DNA of 24,978 nucleotides from an uncultured bacterium (GTDB lineage: Bacteria > Cyanobacteriota > Vampirovibrionia > Gastranaerophilales > Gastranaerophilaceae), in contig CATXCB010000021.1 of NCBI GenBank assembly GCA_958366705.1, forward strand, positions 1-24,978. Reading direction: 5' to 3'. Below are positions 14,613 through 23,012 of this stretch, piece by piece. Under the pieces are notes generated by a model. It made no database searches, was not told where the DNA came from, and saw only the letters and a program-made list of their open reading frames with translations. The position numbers and the translations under genes are program-made. Each line of letters opens with the position of its first letter. Positions within the stretch are counted from its first letter, which is position 1.

Positions 14613-16931
14613 CTACCCATTAAGTTCCTTTTTCATTTTAATCATATTAATATCGGCATCTGTATAACCACTTGCTTCTTCCTTACTTACATAACCATTT
14701 CCATCCAAATCTAATTTAAGTCGCTTATCCCATATTCGTTCATTAGATTCAATCTTCATCTGTTCGATAACTAATTGATTATCTCTATCAGCTTGTTTCT
14801 GATAAGATTCAAATTCTCTATTAGCAGCTTCTCTATCAGATATAATTTGCTCAACATTAGCTCTACCTTCTTGCTCAATCTTTGCAAGATTTTCTTCATA
14901 TTCTCTTCGGGCTTCTACACCATCTTTAATTCTTTTAGCTATTTGACGTAAACTATTACTACTTATTGCATCAATAGCTATATCTAAATCTCCATTTTGA
15001 GCCGCACTAAAAGCTAAATCTTGCATTTGACGAAGTTTATTATTAACTTCTGTATTATTTCTTATAAATACAGCAAGATTATGATTCCAATCAGATGTAC
15101 CATCTAAATCTACAACAACAACTTCATTAGTATTTGGGTCTATATAAGCACCTTGTTTACCTTCAATCCATGCAGCTTTTGAATAATCTAAATTTGCTTG
15201 ATAATCTATTTCTCTAAATAGATTAAATACTTCTAAAGACCAAACACTACCAGCTACAGCATTAGCATAGTTCATTTCAGTAGTACCTTTACCAGCATAA
15301 TCCTTAGTATCACCCATTCGAGCATTATTCATATTAGCTTCATTATAAGCATCAGCTTTTATATTAGCTTTTATTTGCTCAAGGGCATTAACATAAGGTA
15401 TTATTGTAGAATTAGCTATTTCTCTAAAAGCCTGCAAAGCTGTAGGATTCATATCAGCATCGTCTATAGGAAATGTAGAATCTTTAGCTCCTAAAGCAAA
15501 TCGTTCTTCAGTTGTCATTTCACTACTATCTCCTATAACAGATTCAGGCAATAGTAAGTAACTTTTAAACTTAGCTATCGCCCTTTCTTGTTGAAGAGTA
15601 TAAATCCTATATAAAGCCATATAAGGTTGAATACGATATGGAATTGGATTTCTAATATCTTCTTTAATTAAACCTCTAATACCATTATAACTTAATTTTA
15701 CAGAAGCTGTATTATTAAATGCTTCTCTTTGAACAATAATAGGTTCTGGTTTAATATATACACCTTCGTGCATACCACCTATCCTCCAACCTTCCCAAGT
15801 TTGAAGTGTCCATTCCCATTTAATATCTATATCACCTAATTCTTTATTAAGTTTATAAGTTTCATCAACAAGTGTTTCTTGAATATCTCCAAAAGTATCT
15901 ACATAAGTAAGAACTCCCTGTTTAACTTCGGTTTTCCATTGATAATGCGCTACATCAATTTCTCTACTATATCTTTTAACTTGATAAAGAGCTTGCAAAT
16001 TAGTATTTAATTCACTTTGTCTTGCACCAAAATCTTCGAGATTTCGTATCCATTCTAATCCTTTTGTAGCTTCGTATTTATTACCACAGTTATATAATTT
16101 TTTCAAATATTCTATTTCAGAAGATTTTAGCTTATCTCTAAATCGAGTTATAACATCTTCTATACTCATAGCATAAATACGAACAAAAGCCTCTCCGTCT
16201 TCATCATATCTATGACCAGCATTAACAGGAAAGGCTTCAAGAGGTGATATACATTCTACATAAATATCTCCATCTTTAACATATCTATAACTATAACATT
16301 CTTGACATGCCCACCAATAATAGTACATTTGTAAATATACTTCTTTAGCATTTATCAAAGAATTTATAAGTTCTAATCTTTTCTGACCATTTATAACTAC
16401 ATTATCACTCCATTCTTCAAGGACTTTATCTATAGTTTCATCAAGAGTAAATTGAGTTTTAGAAGGTTGATTTGTAGGAAAACCTTTTTCATTAAGTTCA
16501 TTAATAACTTCTTGATTAACCCAAGCCATAACTTTATCAGCTACAGCTTCATTACGAGATAAAACAATAGATGGGTCATTATTAATAACTTGATAATTAG
16601 AAAACATATTAATAAATTCACCCATATATCTTTCTTTAATAGGAGTAAGAAAGTCTATATTTCTTATATCTGCATATTGTTCACCTTTATCTCCTAATTC
16701 TTTAGTATAACTTCTAAGAACATAATCGTATGTACTTTTATCAATTTTACCATTAGCAGCATTAAGAAATTTAAGAGTAGTATATTTATCATTTAATTCC
16801 AAAGCTAATTGAATATAATAATTAGCATTTGGAATATACCATTCAGGAGTTTGTTTCTTATTATTACTAACTCTTTGGGCAGGCTTATTATAAGCAACCA
16901 TATCTACAGTTCTAACATCATTACTTTTCAT
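14613..16931 (-). CDS. Portal protein with C-terminal EF-hand loop
   Basis: A 772-aa protein directly after TerL, of the size and position of crAss-like portal proteins, which form the 12-subunit DNA channel at one capsid vertex. The N-terminus is helical (ANYYIQLALELNDKYTTLKF). The middle contains aromatic-rich YYYWWACQECYSYRYVKDGD and VECISPLEAFPVNAGHRYDE, typical of portal clip and stem regions. Residues about 680-735 form a long charged helix. Residues 741-752, DLDGNGYVSKEE, make a complete canonical EF-hand calcium loop, unusual for a portal. The start ATG overlaps the TerL stop (ATGA). The gene ends in TAG. Confidence 0.85.
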   Translation of the reverse strand: MKSNDVRTVDMVAYNKPAQRVSNNKKQTPEWYIPNANYYIQLALELNDKYTTLKFLNAANGKIDKSTYDYVLRSYTKELGDKGEQYADIRNIDFLTPIKERYMGEFINMFSNYQVINNDPSIVLSRNEAVADKVMAWVNQEVINELNEKGFPTNQPSKTQFTLDETIDKVLEEWSDNVVINGQKRLELINSLINAKEVYLQMYYYWWACQECYSYRYVKDGDIYVECISPLEAFPVNAGHRYDEDGEAFVRIYAMSIEDVITRFRDKLKSSEIEYLKKLYNCGNKYEATKGLEWIRNLEDFGARQSELNTNLQALYQVKRYSREIDVAHYQWKTEVKQGVLTYVDTFGDIQETLVDETYKLNKELGDIDIKWEWTLQTWEGWRIGGMHEGVYIKPEPIIVQREAFNNTASVKLSYNGIRGLIKEDIRNPIPYRIQPYMALYRIYTLQQERAIAKFKSYLLLPESVIGDSSEMTTEERFALGAKDSTFPIDDADMNPTALQAFREIANSTIIPYVNALEQIKANIKADAYNEANMNNARMGDTKDYAGKGTTEMNYANAVAGSVWSLEVFNLFREIDYQANLDYSKAAWIEGKQGAYIDPNTNEVVVVDLDGTSDWNHNLAVFIRNNTEVNNKLRQMQDLAFSAAQNGDLDIAIDAISSNSLRQIAKRIKDGVEARREYEENLAKIEQEGRANVEQIISDREAANREFESYQKQADRDNQLVIEQMKIESNERIWDKRLKLDLDGNGYVSKEEASGYTDADINMIKMKKELNG

Positions 16932-19258
16932 CGTGTCATTCTTTGTGATAATCTTCTATTTTTACCAGCTTCTGAATTATTAATTTTCTTATTAGCTGCT
17001 CTTTCTATTAATATACTATCTTTTTGAAATTCAAATGCAGCAACTATAGCTGTACTTAATCTATCAAAGTTTTTACCATAAACATATCTATCACATTCCA
17101 AAAGTAAAGGAGCATCATAAATACGTTGAAACATATATATAGGACTACCATCTTCACCATATCCTACAACCTCATACATCATATCTCTCCATATACGAAG
17201 TCCCTCCAACTTTTTATCACCATCTCCAACAACAACTCCATAGGCTTCTGCTGTATTAGTTTTAACATGTCTATCTATATAAGTTGAAGGGTCTCGCATA
17301 AGAAGTTTTCTATAACCCCATTTCTTAAAATTAGGAATAGTTTCTCCAGTTCCGGCTTCTATAAGACATTTACAATTATATCTTAGACAAGCATATAAAA
17401 GAACTCTATCATTATCTTCCATACTATCTAATCGTCCACAATAAGCAGCTACAAGTCTCTTACCTTGAAAACCAGATTCTTCATTATTTCGCATCCATAT
17501 TTGAAAAGAATATAAAGAATGTTTTATTGTAACATTCTTTTCAAGTAAATCAACTCTATAAGCATCGACAGCTGCAAAATATAAATTTCCACTATTTGCA
17601 ACAGGAGGATAATATTCTCTTACACATCCATGTACATCAGTTCTTGAATTATGTGGAACATCTGTAATATAATCATGAAATTTATGATTTCCAAATATAT
17701 TTCTATTAATACATTCTTCTTTAGTTATAAACTTAACTATACCATCTTCTATTATATACCAACCATCCTTATAAAATTTATAAGAATTATCATGTAATAA
17801 ATTCTGAATATGTTCAGTTAATTCTGGACTATGAAATATATTTTCTTGTGTACTAATAAAAGCTTCTGAAGGTGTATTAGCTCTTTGAGCAACAAATATA
17901 TTATAATTCGTAGAATTTTGATTCTTTCTTGCATTAAACTTTCTTTCCTTATCATGCTCCCAAGCATCAAAAATAAGAGAATTACCATCTTCTATATAAG
18001 GTTCGTAACACCAAATTTGAGGAAAAAAGAAACCACAAACTGTATGTCTTTTATTAACATCCCAAACGTTTTCCATAGGGAGCATGTCATTTTCAGAAGG
18101 ATTATAAAATGCTCTACTAAAAGCCTCCCAGTTTGCACCCTTTGTACCACCCGTTCCGTAAACTCGTATTGTACCAATTTGAATAGCTCCTGATTCACTA
18201 TTGGATTTCATTACATCAAGAGCTTTTTGAAGATTTGGACACTTTCCAGCTTCTTCAAAGTCTGTTTCAATAGATTTTTTACCAACTGCCGCAGATTCAT
18301 TTTTACCAATAGCAACACTTATAAGTTTACTTCTAAAACCATAAGCCTTTTGACCATCTTTAGTCTTTTTATATCCAAGTTCTATACCATTTTCAAAATT
18401 CTCACTAAGATAACCTCTTTGCCAATAAGTATTATTCTCATACCAATCGAGATTAACTTTAACCATATAAGAAGTAGCACCTTTATCAGTTAAATAAGAA
18501 AGATTATCCGCAGCTAATGTAACAGTAACATTCTTATTTGCATTTAACGTATTAGCGGCTTGACTACCTCTTTTATATGAAAATCCTTTACGACGAGCTT
18601 TAGCCTTACATAAATTATAATGATTATTAGCTATTAATTCATCAATTTTAAAATTCCAATAATCACCATCCCAAAAACGAGGAAAACCCTCAACTGTATT
18701 AACTTTTGTAAAACCTTGTGAATCAAGATAAGCTCTTTCACGTTCATTAGGAACACGCTCGATTCTACCATAATTTAAATAATTATAATGTTCGCCTGTT
18801 ATCCTAAGTGGTTGTAAAAGAGTTTTTCTTTCAGCTTCTGTCTTAGCATTTAAATAAGCTGGTATATCTTTAAAATATAATTTACATCTTGCACTAACAC
18901 CTTTTATTCTACGAGAAAATTCCCTTTGCCAAAATTCTTTATATTCAGAAGTTCCCTCCGGAGCTAAAGTATAAACTCCATGTTCATCAAAAAACTTAGC
19001 TGTTCTACTAAATATTTCAGTTCCAACAAATACAAAATTTATATTCATTAGAATACCACCAGAATCTCCCATTAAAAAGTCATCATCTTTATCAATCCAA
19101 GGTTTATTTGTATTAGGATTTATAAAGTTTCGTAATAACTTATGTTCATTCTTATCAGATAATATATAATCTATAAAAGGAGATTCATCTTTTTTATAAT
19201 CATATCCTACATCAGCGCAACTCTTCAACTTCCCCAGCACTTGTAGGAGATAAGTCAT
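16928..19258 (-). CDS. terL: Terminase large subunit (packaging ATPase-nuclease)
   Basis: The motor that pumps DNA through the portal and cuts the concatemer. Residue numbers below count from the first possible ATG at 19294. The ATPase domain has a Walker A-like RRKGFSYKRGS (about 234-244) and Walker B IETDFEE (342-348). The RNase H-like nuclease domain supplies Asp577 (FAAVDAYRVD), Glu646 (LIEAGTGE) and Asp744 (KNFDRLSTAIVAA). Upstream Mets at 19294 and 19270 would overlap the previous gene by 83 and 59 bp, and their residues look like a shadow of that gene, so I place the start at Met 19258. Even this overlaps by 47 bp, and a GTG or TTG start further in is possible. Its TGA overlaps the portal ATG. 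Confidence 0.88.
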   Translation of the reverse strand: MTYLLQVLGKLKSCADVGYDYKKDESPFIDYILSDKNEHKLLRNFINPNTNKPWIDKDDDFLMGDSGGILMNINFVFVGTEIFSRTAKFFDEHGVYTLAPEGTSEYKEFWQREFSRRIKGVSARCKLYFKDIPAYLNAKTEAERKTLLQPLRITGEHYNYLNYGRIERVPNERERAYLDSQGFTKVNTVEGFPRFWDGDYWNFKIDELIANNHYNLCKAKARRKGFSYKRGSQAANTLNANKNVTVTLAADNLSYLTDKGATSYMVKVNLDWYENNTYWQRGYLSENFENGIELGYKKTKDGQKAYGFRSKLISVAIGKNESAAVGKKSIETDFEEAGKCPNLQKALDVMKSNSESGAIQIGTIRVYGTGGTKGANWEAFSRAFYNPSENDMLPMENVWDVNKRHTVCGFFFPQIWCYEPYIEDGNSLIFDAWEHDKERKFNARKNQNSTNYNIFVAQRANTPSEAFISTQENIFHSPELTEHIQNLLHDNSYKFYKDGWYIIEDGIVKFITKEECINRNIFGNHKFHDYITDVPHNSRTDVHGCVREYYPPVANSGNLYFAAVDAYRVDLLEKNVTIKHSLYSFQIWMRNNEESGFQGKRLVAAYCGRLDSMEDNDRVLLYACLRYNCKCLIEAGTGETIPNFKKWGYRKLLMRDPSTYIDRHVKTNTAEAYGVVVGDGDKKLEGLRIWRDMMYEVVGYGEDGSPIYMFQRIYDAPLLLECDRYVYGKNFDRLSTAIVAAFEFQKDSILIERAANKKINNSEAGKNRRLSQRMTR

Positions 19259-19862
19259 CTGTTCCGTCATAACTATTTTTATAAGATTTACCACCTCGTA
19301 TAGAAGTAATACCTTTATCTATATCATCCCATTGTTTTTTAAGTTCAGATAAAACTTGTATTCTCTTAGGTAAATCAGCACTATACGAAGCCATTGTTTT
19401 AATACTTGTTTCATAAGATAATAAATCTTCTATTTTAGCTTCTTTGGGATTACTTCTATAATCAGTAATTGCATTATTTAATTCATTAGCAATTATAGAT
19501 ATTAGAGTAAGACTTGCTCGAATACCTTGTATATTAGTTTCTATAGCATCTTCAACAGGATGTGATTCAAATTCTCTTTTAATAAAATCAATAGCATCTG
19601 TAACTAATTTATCCGGAACATAAGATTCTTTAAGTCCGGAATTTCTCGCAGCCCATTTGTGAGCTTCTTGTTTACTAAATCCTTTAGTTCTACAATAACC
19701 TTTTTTATCAGCTACATGTTCAATATATAAAAATATTTTATGTGCAAATTCTTTATTATTAGAATTATCAGCTTGATATATAGCTGCTAAAGGTTTATAT
19801 AATAGAATTTGAGGAACATCTAAAACTATCTTATCATTCTCAACTTTCAGTCCCGGTATCAT
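19212..19862 (-). CDS. Candidate small terminase subunit
   Basis: A 216-aa, mainly helical protein immediately upstream of and overlapping terL, the usual place for TerS. A short N-terminal beta region (MIPGLKVENDKIVLDVPQIL) precedes a helical part with KGYCRTKGFSKQEAHKWAAR, which could be a DNA-binding segment. Residues about 108-185 form long helices (ASLTLISIIANELNNAITDY) suited to oligomerisation, and the tail is hydrophilic. I do not recognise the sequence family; the assignment is from position and helical design. The start is firm, because its ATG overlaps the TGA of the small ORF upstream (ATGA). Confidence 0.55.
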   Translation of the reverse strand: MIPGLKVENDKIVLDVPQILLYKPLAAIYQADNSNNKEFAHKIFLYIEHVADKKGYCRTKGFSKQEAHKWAARNSGLKESYVPDKLVTDAIDFIKREFESHPVEDAIETNIQGIRASLTLISIIANELNNAITDYRSNPKEAKIEDLLSYETSIKTMASYSADLPKRIQVLSELKKQWDDIDKGITSIRGGKSYKNSYDGTDDLSPTSAGEVEELR

Positions 19863-20020
19863 AAAGGTTTATTATTATTAGAATGATTAGGATAAGGTTC
19901 TCTATTAAACCTATCATGTCTAAATATAGAACACCATGTATTATAAAACTTATTTACTTTACAAGTATCTATAACTTTAGATTTAACATTACAATAGACT
20001 TTATTCTTACTCTTTACCAT
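19859..20020 (-). CDS. Small basic Cys-containing protein
   Basis: A 53-aa ORF, MVKSKNKVYCNVKSKVIDTC then KVNKFYNTWCSIFRHDRFNR, ending NNNKPL. It exactly fills what would otherwise be a 151-bp gap. Its ATG overlaps the end of the membrane-protein gene upstream, and its TGA overlaps the start codon of the TerS candidate, so both ends are coupled. Three Cys at positions 10, 20 and 30 plus a His at 35 could bind a metal, but no classic zinc-finger spacing is present. Function unknown; the tight junctions are the main evidence that it is real. Confidence 0.6.
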   Translation of the reverse strand: MVKSKNKVYCNVKSKVIDTCKVNKFYNTWCSIFRHDRFNREPYPNHSNNNKPL

Positions 20021-20304
20021 AATATTAAATATAATAATGTTCCTATTCCTAAAATCTGACCTATACCAACAGAAAATAATCTATCCATAGAAATTCCAGA
20101 TTTAACAATAAAAACATTATAAATAACTTCTTTTAATATCATTACTCCAAAAGGAATAATTATACTACATCCAATAGCAGCAGATATATCTTTAAATTCC
20201 CACCAAAGTTTACCTGTTATAATAACAAATATAAAAGTAATAATCAGATATAATAAAAGATTATTACTATGAATTAATCTATTTATATAATTAGTATTTT
20301 TCAT
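20014..20304 (-). CDS. Membrane protein, holin-like paralogue 2
   Basis: A 96-aa protein when started at MKNTNYINRL; this ATG overlaps the upstream TGA (ATGA), which favours it over the longer reading from 20343. It has about three hydrophobic helices (LLYLIITFIFVIITGKLWWE, AIGCSIIIPFGVMIL and IGQILGIGTLLYLILW). The same length and order of motifs as the upstream gene (an ITxxxGK segment, a hydrophobic run, LKExI, a Gly, then a D before the last helix) show the two are tandem duplicates. Position after the lysis enzymes suggests holin/antiholin or another membrane role. It overlaps the next ORF by 7 bp. Confidence 0.6.
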   Translation of the reverse strand: MKNTNYINRLIHSNNLLLYLIITFIFVIITGKLWWEFKDISAAIGCSIIIPFGVMILKEVIYNVFIVKSGISMDRLFSVGIGQILGIGTLLYLILW

Positions 20305-20591
20305 ATTATCCAAATAATATTTAATATAGTAGAAACAAGCCAACCTATCATAGTAGCTATAATATCATTTAATTCGTAAGTTCCTTTCTTCATAAGTCTG
20401 TCCCATATTTGCTCTTTAAATAAAGCAATTATAAATACAATAACCAAAGGAAATAATATCATAGCAGCTATACCACCTACTTCATAAAAATATTTACCAA
20501 TTATAGAAGTAATAATCATACCAACTATAATATGCCAACATTTATCATAACTTTTAAGAAAAGGAATAATAATTTCTTTAAACTTTTTCAT
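20301..20591 (-). CDS. Membrane protein, holin-like paralogue 1
   Basis: A 96-aa protein with three hydrophobic helices: residues about 18-36 (HIIVGMIITSIIGKYFYEVG), 40-58 (AAMILFPLVIVFIIALFKEQ) and 78-96 (ATMIGWLVSTILNIIWII). Polar signatures DKxxH near residue 16, KExxD after the second helix, and DxxAxxxGW in the third resemble the motif order of YfiM/VanZ-like small membrane proteins; this is a pattern resemblance only. It is a paralogue of the next gene and sits at the end of the lysis cassette. A holin is the simplest guess. Its TGA overlaps the next start. Confidence 0.6.
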   Translation of the reverse strand: MKKFKEIIIPFLKSYDKCWHIIVGMIITSIIGKYFYEVGGIAAMILFPLVIVFIIALFKEQIWDRLMKKGTYELNDIIATMIGWLVSTILNIIWII

Positions 20592-20605
20592 AGCTTTAAA
20601 TTATT

Positions 20606-20767
20606 TTAATTATTAATAATATAATTATATCTAATATTATTATTTATTACAATAGTAACAGAATTTTCATTATAATTAGATTCTTTAAAAAGATAATTCC
20701 AATTTAAATCATAATCTGTAGTAATAAAATAATTAATATTTACTTTAGTATTATTATTCACAAACAT
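20606..20767 (-). CDS. Small Asn/Tyr-rich protein of unknown function
   Basis: A 53-aa protein starting MFVNNNTKVNINYFITTDYD and ending IVINNNIRYNYIINN. I chose this ATG because it overlaps the stop of the upstream membrane protein by 10 bp, whereas the longer reading from 20818 overlaps it by 61. The sequence is strand-forming, Asn-rich and without a membrane segment or signal. It fills the space between the spanin-like and holin-like genes. No family is recognised. The coding call is moderate because the composition is simple and AT-driven. Confidence 0.45.
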   Translation of the reverse strand: MFVNNNTKVNINYFITTDYDLNWNYLFKESNYNENSVTIVINNNIRYNYIINN

Positions 20768-21168
20768 AATAGCAATATTAATATTAAATTTAAAATTCCA
20801 GAACCACCAGCTATCCAACCATTTGTTTTACTTTTTCTCTTCTCTTTTTCTATAATAGCTTTATTATCATTATTAATCTTTTCTAATTTATCTATTGTAT
20901 TAGTAGTAACTACAATAACACTATCTTGAAATTTAATATGATAATATTGAGTATTTATAATACTATCTTTCTTAGCTAAAATCTCATTTTGTGTGAAATA
21001 TAATTCTTCATACATTTCACCTTTCATAAATAATAAAGCTATACTCCTATTTTCATCAAGAGTATAGCCAACTATTGTATCACCTTTTATTATGTATTTT
21101 TGTTGAGATATACATAATAATGGAATCATTAGTAATACTGTCAACATCAATAACCTTTTCATAAGCAT
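20758..21168 (-). CDS. Spanin-like envelope protein (possible u-spanin)
   Basis: A 136-aa protein with an N-terminal signal (MLMKRLLMLTVLLMIPLLCI) followed by SQQ, a periplasmic part with strands then a short coiled coil (about 90-112), and a C-terminal membrane helix (GWIAGGSGILNLILILLLCL). A lipoprotein-type start plus a C-terminal transmembrane helix is the architecture of unimolecular spanins, which join outer and inner membranes in the last step of Gram-negative lysis. The Cys at 19 is preceded by Leu-Leu, not a textbook lipobox, so signal peptidase I cleavage after Ser21 is an alternative. Its start is embedded in the end of the upstream Rz-like gene (89-bp overlap). Confidence 0.6.
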   Translation of the reverse strand: MLMKRLLMLTVLLMIPLLCISQQKYIIKGDTIVGYTLDENRSIALLFMKGEMYEELYFTQNEILAKKDSIINTQYYHIKFQDSVIVVTTNTIDKLEKINNDNKAIIEKEKRKSKTNGWIAGGSGILNLILILLLCL

Positions 21169-21406
21169 CTTTATATTTAATAATTATTTTATTCTTTACT
21201 TTATCAAGGCTATCAATATCTTTATTAAGACTATCAAGTTTAAAATTATATACCTCTATTTGCGATTTTAATGCCGATTTAAGACTATCAATTTTCGACT
21301 GGTATATCTGTTCATCTTTGTTCGCATTAATGCCTAATTGATACCCTAAAACGAAAATAAAGCCTAAAATCAGTAATCCCAAAATTACAACATTATACCA
21401 CTTCAT
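21080..21406 (-). CDS. Rz-like inner-membrane spanin candidate
   Basis: A 108-aa protein with a single N-terminal membrane helix (residues about 5-24, NVVILGLLILGFIFVLGYQL) and a long periplasmic coiled coil (about 28-85) with repeated DSL spacing (YQSKIDSLKSALKSQI, FKLDSLNKDIDSLDK). This is the form of i-spanins such as Rz. The next gene starts inside its end in another frame, recalling the nested Rz/Rz1 arrangement. Its ATG overlaps the TGA of the peptidoglycan enzyme gene. Other small coiled-coil membrane proteins would look alike, so the role rests mainly on the lysis-cassette context. Confidence 0.6.
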   Translation of the reverse strand: MKWYNVVILGLLILGFIFVLGYQLGINANKDEQIYQSKIDSLKSALKSQIEVYNFKLDSLNKDIDSLDKVKNKIIIKYKDAYEKVIDVDSITNDSIIMYISTKIHNKR

Positions 21407-22023
21407 AAATCATCTTCATTTATAAGAGTATATGTAATAGAACTTTTACCAATAGCACTCTTAATTATAGGCATAAATTCATAAGTAAATCGTTTATAAT
21501 CTTGATGAACTTGACATCCTGCACTATATAAACCTATTTCATTATTATTACCATTAATAGAAGCTCTGTGCATATTTATACCAAACATTCCAGTTTCTTC
21601 TTTATTATTTTTTATATCTAATATATCATCTTTATTATTATCTCTTATAACAGTAATAGGAACTGCTTGAACTAACGCTTCGTATCCTTTATGTAAACCA
21701 ACTTTAAATAAACCTTTATATTGACCCTCTTTTACAATAGCTGTTCCATTTTTATTTATAGGTTTTTGAAGATTTACATTTGAAGGGTCTGTTGTTATTT
21801 TATAAGTATGAATTGTCCAAGTAGTATCTTTATTTTGATAAAACATTAGACAAACATCATTAAATTTAGTAGTATCTTTATCATTACTTCTAATACCCCA
21901 AAGATTAATATTCAAATTAATATTATCTTTATATTTAAAAAAAGAATATCCTTTATTTATAGCTATACTTTCTAAATGATTTATTAAATCTTTATTATTA
22001 ATAAAATAATCATAAAGTCTCAT
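21403..22023 (-). CDS. YkuD-like peptidoglycan enzyme (endolysin candidate)
   Basis: A 206-aa protein without a signal peptide. The C-terminal half carries GMFGINMHRA (His152) and GLYSAGCQVH (Ser167, Cys170), matching the His ... SxGC active-site signature of YkuD/L,D-transpeptidase-like enzymes. A beta-rich part with FKVGLHKGYEALVQAVPITV precedes it. In phages such domains are presumed to cleave peptidoglycan at lysis or during entry. It lies directly before the spanin-like pair, which supports a lysis role. Cleavage specificity, and hydrolase versus transpeptidase activity, cannot be read from sequence. The last Arg of the usual SxGCxR motif is His-containing here (CQVH). Confidence 0.6.
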   Translation of the reverse strand: MRLYDYFINNKDLINHLESIAINKGYSFFKYKDNINLNINLWGIRSNDKDTTKFNDVCLMFYQNKDTTWTIHTYKITTDPSNVNLQKPINKNGTAIVKEGQYKGLFKVGLHKGYEALVQAVPITVIRDNNKDDILDIKNNKEETGMFGINMHRASINGNNNEIGLYSAGCQVHQDYKRFTYEFMPIIKSAIGKSSITYTLINEDDL

Positions 22024-22025
22024 AT

Positions 22026-23012
22026 CTATATAAATTTATTAATTGTAGTATTATTTATATTTTTTTTAGCATAATCATTTAACATAGTTACAACTTCATT
22101 TTTCAAATAAGGAAACTTCTTTATTTCTACAACTTGAAATTCATTTCTTATAACTCTATCAAATATATCTCGTTTTTCAGGCACTGTTCTAATATGACAT
22201 AGAATAAGTCCTACACATTTATATCCAAAAGTTTCAACAAGATGTGCATAAGTACTTAATTGCATAGCATATATATTACCAGAACTATCTTCTAATTTAT
22301 CAAGAGGATATTGAAATGTTTTACCTGTATAATTATATTCATTTAATATATTTCCAGTGTCATCAAAATCAAGTTCTCCGTTCTTATTTTTAGACCAATA
22401 ACCACCTTCAAATTTAATAGGAGCTTTATTAGTTTTCCAATCTAATATTATAAATTCTTTATCTCTAACTAATAAAACATCAATTAAACCACTTACTAAA
22501 TATTTATAATCATAAGTTCCAATTTCTGCATAAATCTTAAATCCGACATTTACAAGACCAGCAATAGTATTGTAAATTGTCGGATACCTATCTTTAATAC
22601 CACTTTTAGCAAAAGAATCAATATTTAATATACCATATCTATGATTCTTTATAATATCATCTATTGTATATATTCTATCATCTATAAATCCTTTCGCATT
22701 CTTTTTATATCCGTTATTAGATTTAATACAATCTTCAAGATAATTATGTTTCTTAGTTCCTTCAGAACACGCTCTATCTCTTTCAGCTTGCCATTCAAGT
22801 TTTAGTTGTTTAGCTGACTTACCTTTATAAGTAAGATATTTTGGATGATTTGGATTCCTACCTATTCTCTCACAAGCCTTAGCTATTTCATTCTCTTTAA
22901 ATTCTTCTGTATATTTATGAATCAAAGTAGTAACTGAAATATAAGGATTACCCAAATCATCAACATATTTATGATTCTCTTCATTAAAGAAAAGAATCCT
23001 GCCTTTAGACAT
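22026..23012 (-). CDS. PD-(D/E)XK nuclease, RecB/Cas4-like
   Basis: A 328-aa protein started at MSKGRILFFN, whose ATG overlaps the upstream stop by 8 bp. An in-frame extension to 23186 exists but only shadows the upstream gene. Motifs in order: GTKKHNYLE (85-93), Glu163 in KIYAEIG, GLIDV with Asp178, ILDWKTN with Asp191 and Lys193, and QLSTYAHLVE with Gln251 and Tyr255. This is the full RecB-family nuclease signature, metal-dependent and probably an exonuclease. In crAss-like phages related nucleases are thought to act in replication, recombination or host DNA breakdown. Unusually it sits with lysis and packaging genes. Confidence 0.8.
   Translation of the reverse strand: MSKGRILFFNEENHKYVDDLGNPYISVTTLIHKYTEEFKENEIAKACERIGRNPNHPKYLTYKGKSAKQLKLEWQAERDRACSEGTKKHNYLEDCIKSNNGYKKNAKGFIDDRIYTIDDIIKNHRYGILNIDSFAKSGIKDRYPTIYNTIAGLVNVGFKIYAEIGTYDYKYLVSGLIDVLLVRDKEFIILDWKTNKAPIKFEGGYWSKNKNGELDFDDTGNILNEYNYTGKTFQYPLDKLEDSSGNIYAMQLSTYAHLVETFGYKCVGLILCHIRTVPEKRDIFDRVIRNEFQVVEIKKFPYLKNEVVTMLNDYAKKNINNTTINKFI

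Noticed and set aside
17885..18493. ORFs on the plus strand and in another minus frame inside terL
   Set aside because: They lie wholly within the clearly conserved terminase sequence and show no domain.
16928..19294. Intein or intron in terL
   Set aside because: ATPase and nuclease motifs follow in normal order and spacing without an inserted splicing or endonuclease block.
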